Source: Reticulascus tulasneorum (taxonomy: Eukaryota; Ascomycota; Sordariomycetes; Glomerellales; Reticulascaceae). Taken from it: 64,000 bases of DNA. A model generated the notes under the pieces. It saw only the letters and a list, made by a program, of their open reading frames with translations, was not told where the DNA came from and made no database searches. Positions within the stretch are counted from its first letter, which is position 1. Every line of letters begins with the position of its first letter. The stretch is taken from assembly GCA_001557505.1 (NCBI GenBank), contig LSAX01000003.1:1488001-1552000 (forward strand). The letters are read 5' to 3'. This document shows, piece after piece, positions 34,901 through 45,736 of this stretch. The position numbers and the translations under genes were made by a program.

Positions 34901-35079
34901 GTACGGCCATGCAGCTGGCATTACCAACCACAGTGGAAACGACGCGACCGACTCGTAATCGAGCCAATCCTCGCGCGGCACTTGCCGAGGTAGACACCAA
35001 TGCCCTACCCGAGCGGTCCAATCGTCAGTCCAACCGTCGCAAACGAGTTGACGAAGAAGACTCCGACTATCGTCCTTGA
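31921..35079 (+). CDS. Protein with seven tandem GATA-like zinc fingers
   Basis: An intronless 1052-residue frame. Residues 40-150 are very acidic (long Glu/Asp runs) after a short basic KRQK. Residues 160-440 form a folded domain I do not recognise (helices such as FRKIFHHFIQFLCTWAL). From 446 to 952 there are seven repeats of about 72-83 residues. Each has the order H-x-x-W-x-K-T-N-x-D-V-C-G-N-C-x-x-P-R-F-x-x-(D/N)-G ... S-R-C-x-x-C-x-x-W-K-x-x-H-x-x-x-E-R-P. The last six have identical spacing C-x2-C-x23-C-x2-C (first Cys at 532, 605, 677, 749, 821 and 904). The first is C-x4-C-x19-C-x2-C at 457-485. The CxNC ... CxxCxxYKxxHxxxRP shape is that of GATA fingers with a longer loop. The last 100 residues hold a duplicated, basic ANPRAALAEVD segment. 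A nuclear DNA-binding or chromatin role is inferred. Confidence 0.82.
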   Translation: MRSTRSQTQSSAADLLVREGTAGHSTAVNGTNVINNQQRVSKRQKTKEEEEEEDDDISVQSPNELSDCSEDFSDFEDWEYWTDEFEEEDLTEDELDCEESSDEDSEYDSEEEIEEDDDDYGEFDLDGEADEGAQRLENVPEQPLPTDENEDIVTSPPDPSEYLLLGPVPIIQANIVRFRKIFHHFIQFLCTWALTQDAARWKAGPSDKLAISRGFLWWFRKVNPFELATAIIEMVPLPTQSILGQTYLRPEDILKCPVFPTQCRLWGVYIDLATTSPEVTNPFSQDETQTAAGGYVGSGTDRIKGVRHRINTHLAISKRPLNDIPLSLQRARHYQRICQNGTNCNFRVLLWAPMLEHFARKVLLGEALMMAYLNLLINPATDAGPTEQPFYSIFNPLETVDLVNSMRAYVQEKESSLLPNFQHLALNSAWPVKQGYRANKRLSIQHLNWAKSHPNVCGNPNCGKERPAYDKGWTGEMEASRCRICARYRVVHMGIERPLAACQRKYRNRHPGGTPAEKLLHAEWIKTNEDVCGNCRKPRFLEDGSRNGRFSNVCADSRCITCDHHKRTFDGEERPSHLWHLTSREETNKAKKAHLKWIETNLDICGNCSMPRFNDDGSRTTDFKGFCERSRCAACYRWKRLHHFEERPQKYWRDPTVPPRKTRQEHIEWIKTNRDVCGNCKTPRFRENGKVNGAFLGYCEEARCRACVGWKRQHDNQDRPPHMWLIPTERSQITRAEHREWCENNPDVCGNCQAPRFMANGAPNGKFYYRKEFSRCKNCQKWKLAHGEEERPSKYWKPRTVSAQVARQNHEQWAETNDDVCGNCKTPRFLSNGTPTGHFYNHMEDSRCVNCYRYKEAHKVERPSHLWKTVSATAEVPPPRRAHNRSKTTMAEHKEWAKTHADVCGNCGTPRFLADGTPNGSFYKHLEDSRCMSCYRWPKAHNGNERPARLWKAVSTTVETPRPALTRANPRAALAEVDANALPEQSNRRTNRRGTAMQLALPTTVETTRPTRNRANPRAALAEVDTNALPERSNRQSNRRKRVDEEDSDYRP

Positions 35080-35283
35080 CCGAGAGTGGCTATTTGACCG
35101 ATGGCCATTGATTATTGACTACACAAAGAACGTCAACAGCCGATTTGCCTCTGTCGAAGCTTCTCTAGATATTGCTGCTCGCATATCTGGTTTGGAATCC
35201 GGCCCAGAGTCGATAGCTATTCCGTCCCACAGCTCGAACCATGACTATCGCTTGAGCGACCGACAAAGTACAACTTGTCGCAG

Positions 35284-35640
35284 CTGAGGTCTGATCCTCC
35301 CCTGACAATCACCGTCGAAGCTGAAGTAAAATCCATGATGAGGCTAGTGCTTTGTCCGAGCTGGATCTTCCTGACAGCATCATTTACCCGTCGTAGCTGA
35401 GGTCTGATCCTCCTGACAATCATCGTCGAAGCTGAAGTATGATCAATGACGAGGCTAGTGCTTTGTCCGAGCTGGATCTTCCTGATAGTATCATTTATCC
35501 GTCGTAGCTGAGGTCTGATCCTCCTGACAATCATCGTCGAAGCTGAAGTATAATCCATGACGAGGCTAGTGCTTTGTTCGAGCTGGATCTTCCTGACAAT
35601 ATCATTTATCCGTCGTAGCTGAGGTCTGATCCTCCTGATG
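35284..35640. repeat. Minisatellite, three 111-113-bp units plus a partial one
   Basis: Units 35284-35396 (113 bp), 35397-35507 (111), 35508-35618 (111) and a 22-bp start of a fourth (35619-35640). They are nearly identical, each beginning CTGAGGTCTGATCCTCC. The first differs by two extra C. The array begins about 200 bp after the zinc-finger gene's stop. The minus strand is open across it with a 37-residue unit; coding status is doubtful. Confidence 0.93.
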
Positions 35641-36449
35641 GTGTGCCCATCAACTGACTGGCCTTCTCGTGGCGATGGGTGTTAGTACCAAGTCCCAGTG
35701 GCTTGGGAAGCCAACAGTCTGTCTCGAACACAAACGGCTTCGTTGTCAAATGTAGCGTGAGAGCCGTCGAATTTACGAAAGCGATGCAACTGATCAAGAA
35801 ATAGGTCGATAAAGCAATGGAGATGAGCTCCTTTATTTTGTATCTCGCCGAGTTTGGTACTGAGAAGTAACTGAGATGATGCAGAAAGGAAACATTGCCA
35901 TCGAGCTTCGACATTAGCTACGACCTGATGGAAGGGAAAGTCTACTAAGTCAATGTCACGAGCGTCTTGTCTGTCTTCGACGATACCATTTGAGTATAGG
36001 TGAATGGGCGAGAGGATGCATGTTATTCTTGACGATGGCGTGTAAGCTGCAAGAGGTGTGAACCGATAGTGATGCGACAGTAACGAGAATGCCACGTTGT
36101 GCGATTTCTGATACTCGACCATTAGTGGTGAAGAAGATGTTAAATCGCATGTGAATCTGGATGAAGAAAATAAAAGTTTAATAGGCATGTGTTTACTCAA
36201 GTGCTGTCTGCGCATATCGCGTTTGCTCACCATGTCGACTGAGTCTGGATTCTGGTGCGGCTCTTTGGCTAGGATGATGCCGTCTACTGTTGATGCCGTG
36301 CTGTGTATCTCTACTCTCAGCAATTGAACTGTAGCTCTATATGAGGTAGCAGCAAGAGCAAGATCTACTTAATCTAGAGTAGATACGCATAGATGGCGTG
36401 AATCCAATTTCCATTAACACTCTTCTTGTAGTAAAATAACTCTCAACCA

Positions 36450-36498
36450 ATGGAAAGGAGCTAGAGAGTTATGTATACTCTATGGATGGGTGGTCTGG
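36450..36498 (+). pseudogene. 49-bp fragment of the trypsin-like protease gene
   Basis: Matches 38996-39044 at 47 of 49 positions (both differences are A here for T or G there), covering the codons just before and around the catalytic Ser (DGWSG). Homology fades on both sides. Confidence 0.75.
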
Positions 36499-38123
36499 TA
36501 GTTCACAATACAAATTTCGAGACTGCGGAAATAGTAAATGAAGAACAATGGCATCAAGTTGCGTTTGTGCACACCTGGAGGGGAGCGTCGTTGTTGTTGA
36601 TTCTAATAATAGAGTAATAGAGCAGCCTCCCGTGATTCATTGCGAGCCCTGAAAAATCGTTTCCGAGTCTACGAGAGATGGAAATCGGGCTATAAGACAT
36701 CAAGCTGAACATAGCTGCAACACTTAACAAGTCATCAGTTCTAGCCAGGTGTCTCCCCGAAAGTCCTCGTCGCACCGTTGATTAGTCTGTGGGGAACTGG
36801 TCTCGGCTTGGCCGTGCTGCATATCGTTTCCAAGGTATCTTGCCAGCTGAACCATTAAACCGAGGTCATGCTGACTTCGAAGAGAGGTGATAACGTTACG
36901 AGCCCCACACTTCGGCTTAACCGAAGACATGTTATGAAATGATACGTAGTAATCTGTATTTAGTTTGGAAAGGTCACCCGTGCGAAGGGTGTCTATCGAG
37001 ATTCATCTCAGACTAAGTCGCATCATACAACAAACACGGCATGGCAAGCATCCAGAGAATGCCTCAATGAGTCTTCATCATTGAAAGCCATCCCCAGTTC
37101 TCCTGAGTCATTCACTGCAGCATCATTTTTCGTATGAGCACGTATTTCTATGCCTGACTAGTACTTTTCAATGATAGTGAAGAAGGCTTTGAACTTCACG
37201 TATTCGCAATGCTAACGATGCCGATGTAGGACATATACACGGGAAAGACTCCCTAACCCATATTCCTGTACACTATCCGTCGTTCCCGCCACAACCACTC
37301 GTACTGCCACCCAAAGCGATCGCAACCTTGTTTAATGCTAAAGCAACGAGAACGCACCCAGAAAGGAGTATTGAATCAAGCATGCCACTCATTGCCCTCT
37401 GATACTAGCCCTCAGAAGTCCCATCTGCACTTTGGGATCACGATCTGTTCGAGCGTTAGGGGTTGATCTCGTATGTATACTCGCCTAGAACTTGGTGGCC
37501 ACCAAACTGCCAGCCACGATACGCAGCAACATCATCATCACAACTGTTATTAATGATCTCACTGAGCGCGCTCCTGCAGCTGTCTTTGTCAAAGGAGCCT
37601 GCTTGCGAGCTAAGTTGTGGCCTTATAATGTGTTCGTCTTGGTTGTCTTGGATGGTGATCTCGTTGGTGCCACTTGCCGGTAGGAACGTGTTCCTAACGA
37701 GATGGCGAAGATGCTTGAGATGAGGTTCCTAGAGAGCAGTGTGTTGCTCAACTACAGGGGCCAGGAAAGGCTGGGCAGGAAGTGGGGTTCCAATTCAGGG
37801 GTACCCGCTCAAGGATACATCTCAGCCCTATGGTTCTATTCTAGATTGGGATTATTTCCGATATCACATTAGCCTCGAATCTGCCTTGAGAATGAAATAT
37901 GGTCACTCCTGGATGCCCCATCTTCCAATTAGTCTGGCAACGTACCAATTGCGAGCATGACACCTGCCAAGACAGTATAGACTTTATGCTGACGCCTGAG
38001 CCACTCCTCTCATCCACCATCAATTGCTCGGAGATTGCAGTCTGGACAATCCCTTTCGAATTCAGGTCCGAGGCTGAGAGTTTGGGTGTTTAGGCATTGA
38101 CCAAGAGTGACTTGAAGCCAGAT

Positions 38124-38130
38124 TATATAA
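38124..38130 (+). promoter_or_regulatory. TATA box of the trypsin-like protease
   Basis: TATATAA lies 55 to 61 bases before the first ATG and about 90 before the second. Confidence 0.5.
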
Positions 38131-38184
38131 AGACCTCTTATCTTCCAATAGGTTAGCCATGAACGATGACCTTGCTCCACTTAG

Positions 38185-39216
38185 ATGAATACTGTTACAT
38201 GTCCTCAGTTGGCGACTATGTACACACCAATTGCTTCCATCACCATTGTGCTACTGGGGATTGCATCAATCCCAGGCGGCAGTGGTGCGACAATTTGTGA
38301 TGCACCCATATTAGCAAAGTTCGATTTTGTCACACCCGACGAGTTTCTCAAAATCGTCAAGCCTTACTTGCCGCCTTTGAAGGACGACATTTCCAGCGTG
38401 AAGGGCTTTGTTCCAAAGGACACCGTGGTGGAATCAAAGCCGAAGATCAACCTCGTCAAGGACAAGTACTTCGATGAACTAGCCAAGGTTGCACCAAACA
38501 ACACTGCACTTTTCAGCCGGAAGATGATCTTGAATCGATTCGATTATCCTTGGCGTACCATTGGCAAAGTCTTTACTTACGACAACAATGGTGAGATTAA
38601 AGGCTGCTCAGGCACTATGGTTGGAAGAAACCTCATGCTCACCGCTAGCCATTGCTTGCCGTGGAACAATGGCGGTGCCGTGCAGTTCATCCCGGGATAT
38701 GATGGAGTTGATCCAACGAACCCAGAGCCCTTCGGCAATGCATGGGTTGCTCAATGCCGGGGCCTGAAGAACACGGAAACGGTCCAAGGGCGAGATTACG
38801 TTGTTTGCCAGCTTAACTGGGCAATTGGCGATGTCGTGGGATATATGGGTTGGCAGGCATCTTACCAGGATGACTTCTACAATGATTATGCTTGGACAAG
38901 TGTTGGATATCCAGGTCCGCCCTGGATTGACTGGGCTCCCAGCCCGGTGGTCCAAGACTATGTCATGCTTGAAGACGTGGATAACTCGGGATCCGATGGA
39001 AAGGAGCTAGAGAGTTTTGTATACTCTGTGGATGGGTGGTCTGGCGGGCCGCTGTTCGGAATGTTTGGCTCGGATCCCCGTGTAGTCGGCGTTTGCAGCG
39101 GCAATGCGCCCGAGTTCAGCTTCTGGGACTTCTTCGTTGCTAGACACACTGTGCATGCTGGAGGAATGCTCATGGCGCAGCTGATAACTTATGGGAGAGC
39201 ATTTTGGGCGCCGTGA
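38185..39216 (+). CDS. Secreted trypsin-like (V8/glutamyl-type) serine protease
   Basis: 343 residues, one exon. A secretory signal follows the second Met (residue 12): hydrophobic TIVLLGIASI, then GGSGA as a likely cleavage site; translation may start there (38218). Residues 36-120 look like a propeptide. The PA-clan triad is His156 in LTASHCLPW, Asp204 in GRDYVVCQLN and Ser286 in DGWSGGPLFG, with the disulfide partner Cys141 in GCSGTMV. The architecture is that of fungal extracellular trypsin-like or glutamyl endopeptidase-like enzymes. The active site is complete, so it should be functional. A relic of the same gene lies 2.5 kb upstream, showing a past duplication. Confidence 0.87.
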   Translation: MNTVTCPQLATMYTPIASITIVLLGIASIPGGSGATICDAPILAKFDFVTPDEFLKIVKPYLPPLKDDISSVKGFVPKDTVVESKPKINLVKDKYFDELAKVAPNNTALFSRKMILNRFDYPWRTIGKVFTYDNNGEIKGCSGTMVGRNLMLTASHCLPWNNGGAVQFIPGYDGVDPTNPEPFGNAWVAQCRGLKNTETVQGRDYVVCQLNWAIGDVVGYMGWQASYQDDFYNDYAWTSVGYPGPPWIDWAPSPVVQDYVMLEDVDNSGSDGKELESFVYSVDGWSGGPLFGMFGSDPRVVGVCSGNAPEFSFWDFFVARHTVHAGGMLMAQLITYGRAFWAP

Positions 39217-39448
39217 AAGAAACCAGGATCTCCTGTATCCGCAAATGCGAACAAATACTTAATTGCGGAAATTGTGCTGCAATGTGGTGTAGTTTCAAAA
39301 GGACGTTCAGAAGATACGCGAAAAATCGTTAGAAGCTGATACAGAATGTCAATTTGCTTTTTAGTTCAAATACCTTTGTAACAACCTAGTGGGTATCTCT
39401 GTTGCTCCTTATGCCGCTCTCCATAGCCCTGTTACAGCTACCAGGTTC

Positions 39449-41496
39449 TCACAATCCAGAGTCCAGCTTTGGTAGCCAGTATGACCTCGGCACGTACGCC
39501 CTCCAATCATTGCAAACAGGCTGCATTTGGTCGAGATGCATCAAGCCCGGAATCTCGGGCTTTCTTTCCAGAAACTGTACACCCAGACCTTGACTAACAT
39601 GCCATGCAATGTGACAGTGCAAAAGCCAGCAGCCCGGATTATCAGTCCTGAAGGCGAACACTATCCAACCACTGCCGGGCAGCTGCTCTACGTCACGACG
39701 GATAGGGTTATTGAAGTTCAGCTGATTTGTCATCGTCGCGGGGTTGAATGTTCCGGCTCCTTTACCGAGGATAAGGAAATCATGCCCGTGGAGATGAATG
39801 GGATGAGGTAGGAAGAAGCCGTTCTGGATGATCCAAAAGGTCCATATGTTGGCTTGCGGGACTTCAATGATGTTTGCCTTGGGTGGGTAGTTGGTCGAGC
39901 CATTCGCAACGTACTCGAGGATCGGGTGGCTCCAGTCAATTTCAATGTCCACGTTATTGATGTGCCATCGGAAAACTTTGCCTCGGAAGTCAACCGTGGG
40001 TTGGGTCAAGGAGATATCAAGGTCGCCAGGGTCAAACTGGGACGGCTGCAGCGTCCGAGTGACGATAGGCGTAAACCCGACCTCTCCATTGCAGTCAGCC
40101 GTGATCGGGGTACCCCTGGCGGGCGGGTTTCCGGTCCCAGCGCCGTCATAGTGGATTATGGATGCTGGCCACTTGTTTCTCGATCTTCCGCATGTATTAG
40201 TTGACTCGAGGGTCACGTTGAACCAGTAATTTTCAACAGGCTGATTGGCCTCGATAATGACATCGTATCGTTGGCCGACAGCCATGAAAAGTTTGGTTCG
40301 AGTGACGTTGTTCACGGGTACTAGGTCAATAGCAACCACCTTGAAGGTGTGGCCCACAAGCGTCACAGTAAAGCTGTTATCGACGCTGGTGTTGATCAGT
40401 CGCAGAAGATGCTTTTTTAGGGGTGTTAGAGTGATCCGGTCATAGGAGCCTCCGGTCCCAGTTGGATGGACGTTCTTGCCTCGGATGAGGATGTTATCAC
40501 TATCCGGCGGCCCAAAAGCAGCAAGTTCGGCTCGTCGCTGAAGATTGTCGGCTGTATCCCAGTAGTAATCCGTTATCATGTATGGTCCCAGGTCAATGTC
40601 GTAGTTATCTGAGGTAGGCCCACGCACAATCAACGGTCCGACAATTCCGTTTCCGTATTGGGATGAAAAATGGCTGTGGTACCTGGTGGGACGTTATTAC
40701 ATGCCTTGGCAATTGACGGAAAGGGATAAACTGTAGGAGCGGGCTTACCATGACGTTCCGTATTGTGTAACGTGGAATGCATATGTTTTGGACTTGCCCG
40801 GCGCAATGGGACATTCTGTAACTCCATTTGCCCCGTCTTGATCACTTTCGCCCAATTGCCTGATGCCGTGCCAGTGGATCGACGTGCTGCAGCCAATATC
40901 AGTTTAGCCGCCAATATATGTACTCAATAAAGCCAATCATACCCGTTATCTTGGAGCTGATTGTGGACATTGACTTGAATATAATCGCCCCATTCTAGAT
41001 AAAAATATCAGCAGCCATATGAAATGGAAGTAACATGACAAGTCTTACCGGCGTCGATGGTAGGGCCCGGAAATTGGTCTTGTCTAGAGTTAGAACTAAC
41101 ACCAGGCTTTTGATGAGAAGAGCGATCAACTAACTGTTAATAAGCATCGCATGCTTTCTTACACCATCAGGGCCAAGCCACGATGTAACGTTTGTGATAA
41201 AGAAGTCGTACTAGTTCGGAGTTAGAGACGAATTGGCTACATTGGGGTTTCTCAAATAAACATACCACTCTGGTATTGAATGCAGGTGGATTGTTGGTTT
41301 CATAATCAGTGTTGATGTTCCAGCTGTTCCTCCAACATCGCCTGTTTGTAGCATTGTTCTGGCCGCAAGGGGGACCACCAGGACTAATGGTTTGTCTGGG
41401 AGCAAGGTCGATCACGGGGTTTGGTAGCGGATTGGCCAATGCCACAGGGGCAACGATCAGACCAGTCAGGCCAATGAGAGAGGATTTGACTAGCAT
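39449..41496 (-). CDS. Laccase (ascomycete multicopper oxidase)
   Basis: Six exons: 41266-41496, 41135-41210, 41049-41078, 40943-40994, 40749-40886 and 39449-40682. They join in frame to 586 residues with GT-AG introns of 54-66 bp; the third exon is only 30 bp. The protein has a signal peptide ([21 protein letters not shown]). All four copper signatures are present: HWHGIRQ (split by intron 4), [16 protein letters not shown] (split by intron 5), [10 protein letters not shown] and [18 protein letters not shown]. The C-terminus is DSGL, the plug seen in ascomycete laccases sensu stricto. It oxidises phenols extracellularly with reduction of oxygen to water. The second intron uses the AG of ACAAG, which restores the [14 protein letters not shown] consensus. 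Confidence 0.92.
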
Positions 41497-44400
41497 GATG
41501 AATATCAAAGTGGGCACAGGAGAGTGACTTATTGGCAAGCCTAGAGATACAAACAATCCCCTTGGTCAAAGCAGAGGGTCACTCCCATCTTTATAGACTG
41601 GCCAAGCGTCCATCCACAATCCAGGTAATGGCTGCTTCTTTACTCCAGTGCCGGCCCATAAAACTTGTAGTGAGCCCTCCTCGGGTACGATGACCAGTGG
41701 CCGCATCGCAACTGCGGGATAGAATGAGGTCTGCCGGAACAGAAACATGGCCTTACCGAAGCTCGGGCCCGAGCCATGCGCCATGTCAAGGATGTCAAGG
41801 ACAACTGGTGGTGACAGGGGTTTGATCCTGACCCGAAGCTTCATTCCATGGCTCCACCCACCAGAAGGATTGTGGTAAGAAGAGCTGTCCTGTACCGTCT
41901 GCAGGCAGGGACGTAATGGTGGGTGGCATGGAGCCACTGTTTCCCAAGTTTAATATGACTGAGACTAGGCGCCTTCATGCTCGTCAAGATCGATGGGAGG
42001 AGGCGTATGGCTTGCATGTCTATTGAAGATCAAGTCGGGACTCGGAATGAGGCTGAGCTACCGAGAATTTCAGTCTTTATGTCATGACTGCAAGTAATAT
42101 AACGGCCAGAGGAACCGATTCAGGTACCAATGTGCTGGTAAAGTCTATGCTTATTTGATCCTGTCGATCCCAGGCGGATAAAAGAGAAAATGGGCCCTGC
42201 GTAAATGAACATCCCACGTAGGTCCACTGAGGGGTATAGCCGATACAGAAACGTTGCTGAAGTTGCAGACAGGCTTGACAGCGAACAATGCGATGAGGGG
42301 GGGGGGGACAGTAGGCCATGCCGTCTTGTGGCAGAGCGAAATCGACAGCGATCGGCATGAACGATTGTGACTGGGATTGGCCAATATCTCTGGGGAGAGT
42401 GTGGGACGGCACGGCTCGTAGCCCTGGTCAAAAGGATCGGTTGTAGGGTTCGCCCTAACACTGCCCTTCGTCCTCTTTCGGCTGATGAAATGGGAAAAGG
42501 GTCAACTTGAATACTATCAGCTTTGATATAGGGGCTTATGAGAATTGAATATCTAGGATAGAAAGATTGAGGGTAGATCTGGGGGGTTATCACGCATGAC
42601 CTGCCAAGCGATTTGGTTTCTCGCTGATATTATGAGATCGCATGTTCGTCATCGTTGGCAAAGGTAGAGGCTCCCTAACCATCAATCACGCATGGCTTCC
42701 CGGATTCCCGCAATGCCAGGGCACTCTGGCGAGATTTTAGAGCTGAGCCCGGTGCGTTCCCGTATCCGAACTCCCAAAAGTCAACCACCCGAGGAGGCGA
42801 ATAGAGTTATTAGGCACTATTTTTAGGTGGAACGAAGATTGTGTTCATTGTAGTTTGGGTCCTCGCTACTTGCCTAAAGGAAAGCGCATTGCGCAGCATG
42901 CACCTTGTGAACTTAGCCGGAGGTGGTTCGTCCTGTATTCAGTCGTGTGTAGAGCGATGGCGGCCCATTCAGGTCATCCAGGTCGGCGAGGACGCACAGT
43001 TGATCCGTCATGACAGACGGCAGGATATTAACTTTTGCCAATAATGCAACGGTCGGTAGTATCTGCCAACCAAGCTGCAGATGGTGGTTGTTAACGTGAT
43101 GTGGGAGGCGTGGAACCTAGCCACCTGTAAGTCTCTGTTTCAGAATTGCGTGTGGGCGGCATAAGGTAGCATCCTTTCACTCTGACAGCGTGGAGGATGC
43201 ACACCATCTAATCATGTAAGCCTCTTTTTTTCCCCGGGTTGGGGGAGTCAATTAAGAGGGACCGGGTTCGTGATGTTGGAGGGGTGAATGTAAGCCTGCA
43301 TACAGGTTGCAACCAAACCGTGCGCCCGACGAATCTAGAAGCCAGAAAACCGGTGATAATGCCTGGACGACTTGTCGAAGAGCAAATGCCGAGCAGCGAA
43401 AGCCCTTACCACCCCCCAGCATCATGCGAATATCCTCGCTTGTGACTGGCGCCCGCTGAACACTGGGCTGGCTCACAGCTTTTAATTACCCCGCATCAGC
43501 CGCTCCAGTCGGACCGGGGTCGAGGCTAACCAGCCCCTGGCCCCCAAAAATAGCATTCTGGTCCATGATCCTAATGTCGTGATTCGAGGTCCGTGGTCTA
43601 AACTGGGCTACTGGCCTGTCAATGACATCAGCTCTCTATCCTCACCAAGAGGTAGGTGTGTCTCGAAGCTGCTGCCCCCGGGGAAGTCGAATCATCTAAC
43701 CGTAGTGACCGACACCGAAGAGCGGCTTGACGACACAGCAATAATCACTTGCCATTCAGCTCGGCAGATGAACCAACACCGAAGGTAAGTTCGCGTACAC
43801 ATCATCGATTGCTTTGCCGTGCACTAGAACCAAAGAAGTAAACATTGGCGAGAAGTGGAATGAGGGGGGCATGAGACTTGCCGTCGACCCTCGAGGTCAT
43901 GAAGAACCCAAGGAGATATAGCATCTTCCGCTTCATGATGGAAGAGGAATCAATGTTCAAATGATTCCGAATATCAGGCACCTAATATCAGGCACTGCCT
44001 TACCTTATTGCCTAAGATATCTTGTCTACCTTATCTTGAGCTATACGTAGTGCTACAGGTAGGCGCTCATGTGCTGAACTCAGCATATAGTAGCCAAATA
44101 TCACACCGTGCCTAGGTTGGACAGGATGAGCAGTTGCTACATTCCTATCATGACATAGTGACATGCATAGCATCCTACGAGAGCCCAAATATGATCGGCG
44201 TGGCTGACACTCGTCGCATACAGTACATAGCAGGCTCGGTGGTAAGCTTTGTGTTAAATATGACACGAGTCCACTGAGAATAGTAAGGCACAGGATCCCA
44301 ACCAAGAGCCGGAAGGGTCTCAAGACTATATTTTTCATCTTGTTTGAATAGGTAATCGATCACGCAGTAATTAAGATCTTTCTCAGATGAGGTTTTCATA

Positions 44401-45736
44401 ACCCCATATGTGACTTCTCGCCGTGCCAGTGATTTATTACTGCTCAAGTGTAACAGATGCAGGCACTATTCGGTACTTGAGTCGACAGTGTCAAGGGGGA
44501 CGAGAGTAAAGAAATGGCACGATGCAGTTACCACCCCATATACTTACTCAGCCTTGGTTAGCTAACCATGGGTAAAGGTGGTCAAATATCATGCACATGG
44601 GTCCGATATTATTATGTACCTATTCCGAGAAAGAAAAGAAGGAATAGTGGAGGTCTTCGTGCGAGCTACCATTATACTACACTATTTTGGCTAGAGAAAT
44701 TTCGTCTAGAGTGAAGTTAGTGCTATGGTGGCATTCTTGACTACGAATATGAACTCTTCGCCAGTTTCTCTGTGAGCCTGAGGCATACATACTAATGATC
44801 AGTATCTAAGCATGTATGGAATTACCATGTTGTTGGCATCCTAAGGTTGGGGGCTGTTGACTTATACGAGCAATAATTTCTTGACGATGTATTAAACGAT
44901 TAGACGACCCTCTTGGTTGAGAAACTAGTTGTTGCCAATGTCTTTTGGGCTTGATATTGTCAATAAACCTCGAACACCTGTGTGCCGCGAAGTTTAGACC
45001 AATGGTGGGCCGGCTGCTGAAGAACAACATTCAAGTTGATACACGTGAATAATCCAACCTACAGAGACTCGGGTAATGTGTCGTTTGAGGGCAGATATTA
45101 TGACTAACGGAACTCCCAGTCAATACTTCCCACGCCCTTAGACAAGGCTACCTCTAGTAACAACATTTCCCTGGAGTCTTGGCTTGTACAGCTAGACCTC
45201 TCTCTGGCAACCATGGATTGTAATCGATGCTAAGATCTCGTTTTGTTCGGCCGCTCTTTTAGTTGCATTAAGCTGTATCAATGAGCCTTGGGGATCTGAG
45301 ATACGCTCTCACTCTACCGTCTTCCTAAGCCTAAACGTTCACAATCCTACCAGTCAATAATCAAAGTGAGGCGCCTCAATCAATCAAAAGCACCCAAGAG
45401 TGAACTCAAATCCATCACACACACAGGAGATGGCGGCTGCGAAAACCTTAATTCCACTCATACCTGTTCGTTGACTCGTTGAATTGAGATTGGCACTGCC
45501 AAAGACTCTGACCCCGCTTTGATTGTTGTCATTGCATGATGCTGGCTGGGCAGCCACAATTGCTCGGTCGGTACATGACAATACATAGCAATGTCGCTTG
45601 CAGTATTGTCGGACTTCCGGCACATCCCTATATATTTTCCACTGTCTCACAGCGTCTTGTGACGAATTCATTTCCTTCATTGACCTTGACTCCTTTGAAT
45701 TTCTACTATTTTTTGGGAATATCTTAAAGCGCAGCG
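41497..45736. other. 4.2-kb gene-poor region
   Basis: The first 100 bases are the laccase promoter. Beyond that, frames up to about 157 codons occur on the minus strand (41566-41937, 42120-42593), but none has domains, signal peptides or plausible exon structure. No tRNA or repeat array was seen. Confidence 0.45.
41589..41595 (-). promoter_or_regulatory. TATA box of the laccase
   Basis: TATAAAG on the minus strand, 93 to 99 bases before the laccase ATG. Confidence 0.5.

Larger units (their letters stand above)
35641..38184. other. Gene-poor region with a protease relic
   Basis: A minus-strand frame of 213 codons (35682-36323) has no recognisable family and is not called. The protease relic at 36450-36498 is listed separately. 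Around 37490-37960 several neighbouring plus-strand frames look like a decayed gene, but no family could be named. Confidence 0.4.

Noticed and set aside
35217..35558. Minus-strand frame across the 111-bp repeats
   Set aside because: Openness follows from the repeat period being a multiple of three; start and end are not convincing.
35682..36323. 213-codon minus-strand frame behind the minisatellite
   Set aside because: Long for chance, but no domain, signal peptide, intron structure or family resemblance could be seen; it may be a relic.
37463..37960. Set of neighbouring plus-strand frames that might be a decayed enzyme gene
   Set aside because: Suggestive hydrophobic strands, but no motif that names a family; mentioned only in the gap entry.
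41566..41937. 123-codon minus-strand frame over the laccase promoter
   Set aside because: Overlaps the laccase TATA region and has no recognisable features.
42120..42593. 157-codon minus-strand frame
   Set aside because: Ser/Arg/Pro-rich without order, overlapped by another open frame; typical of a non-coding stretch.
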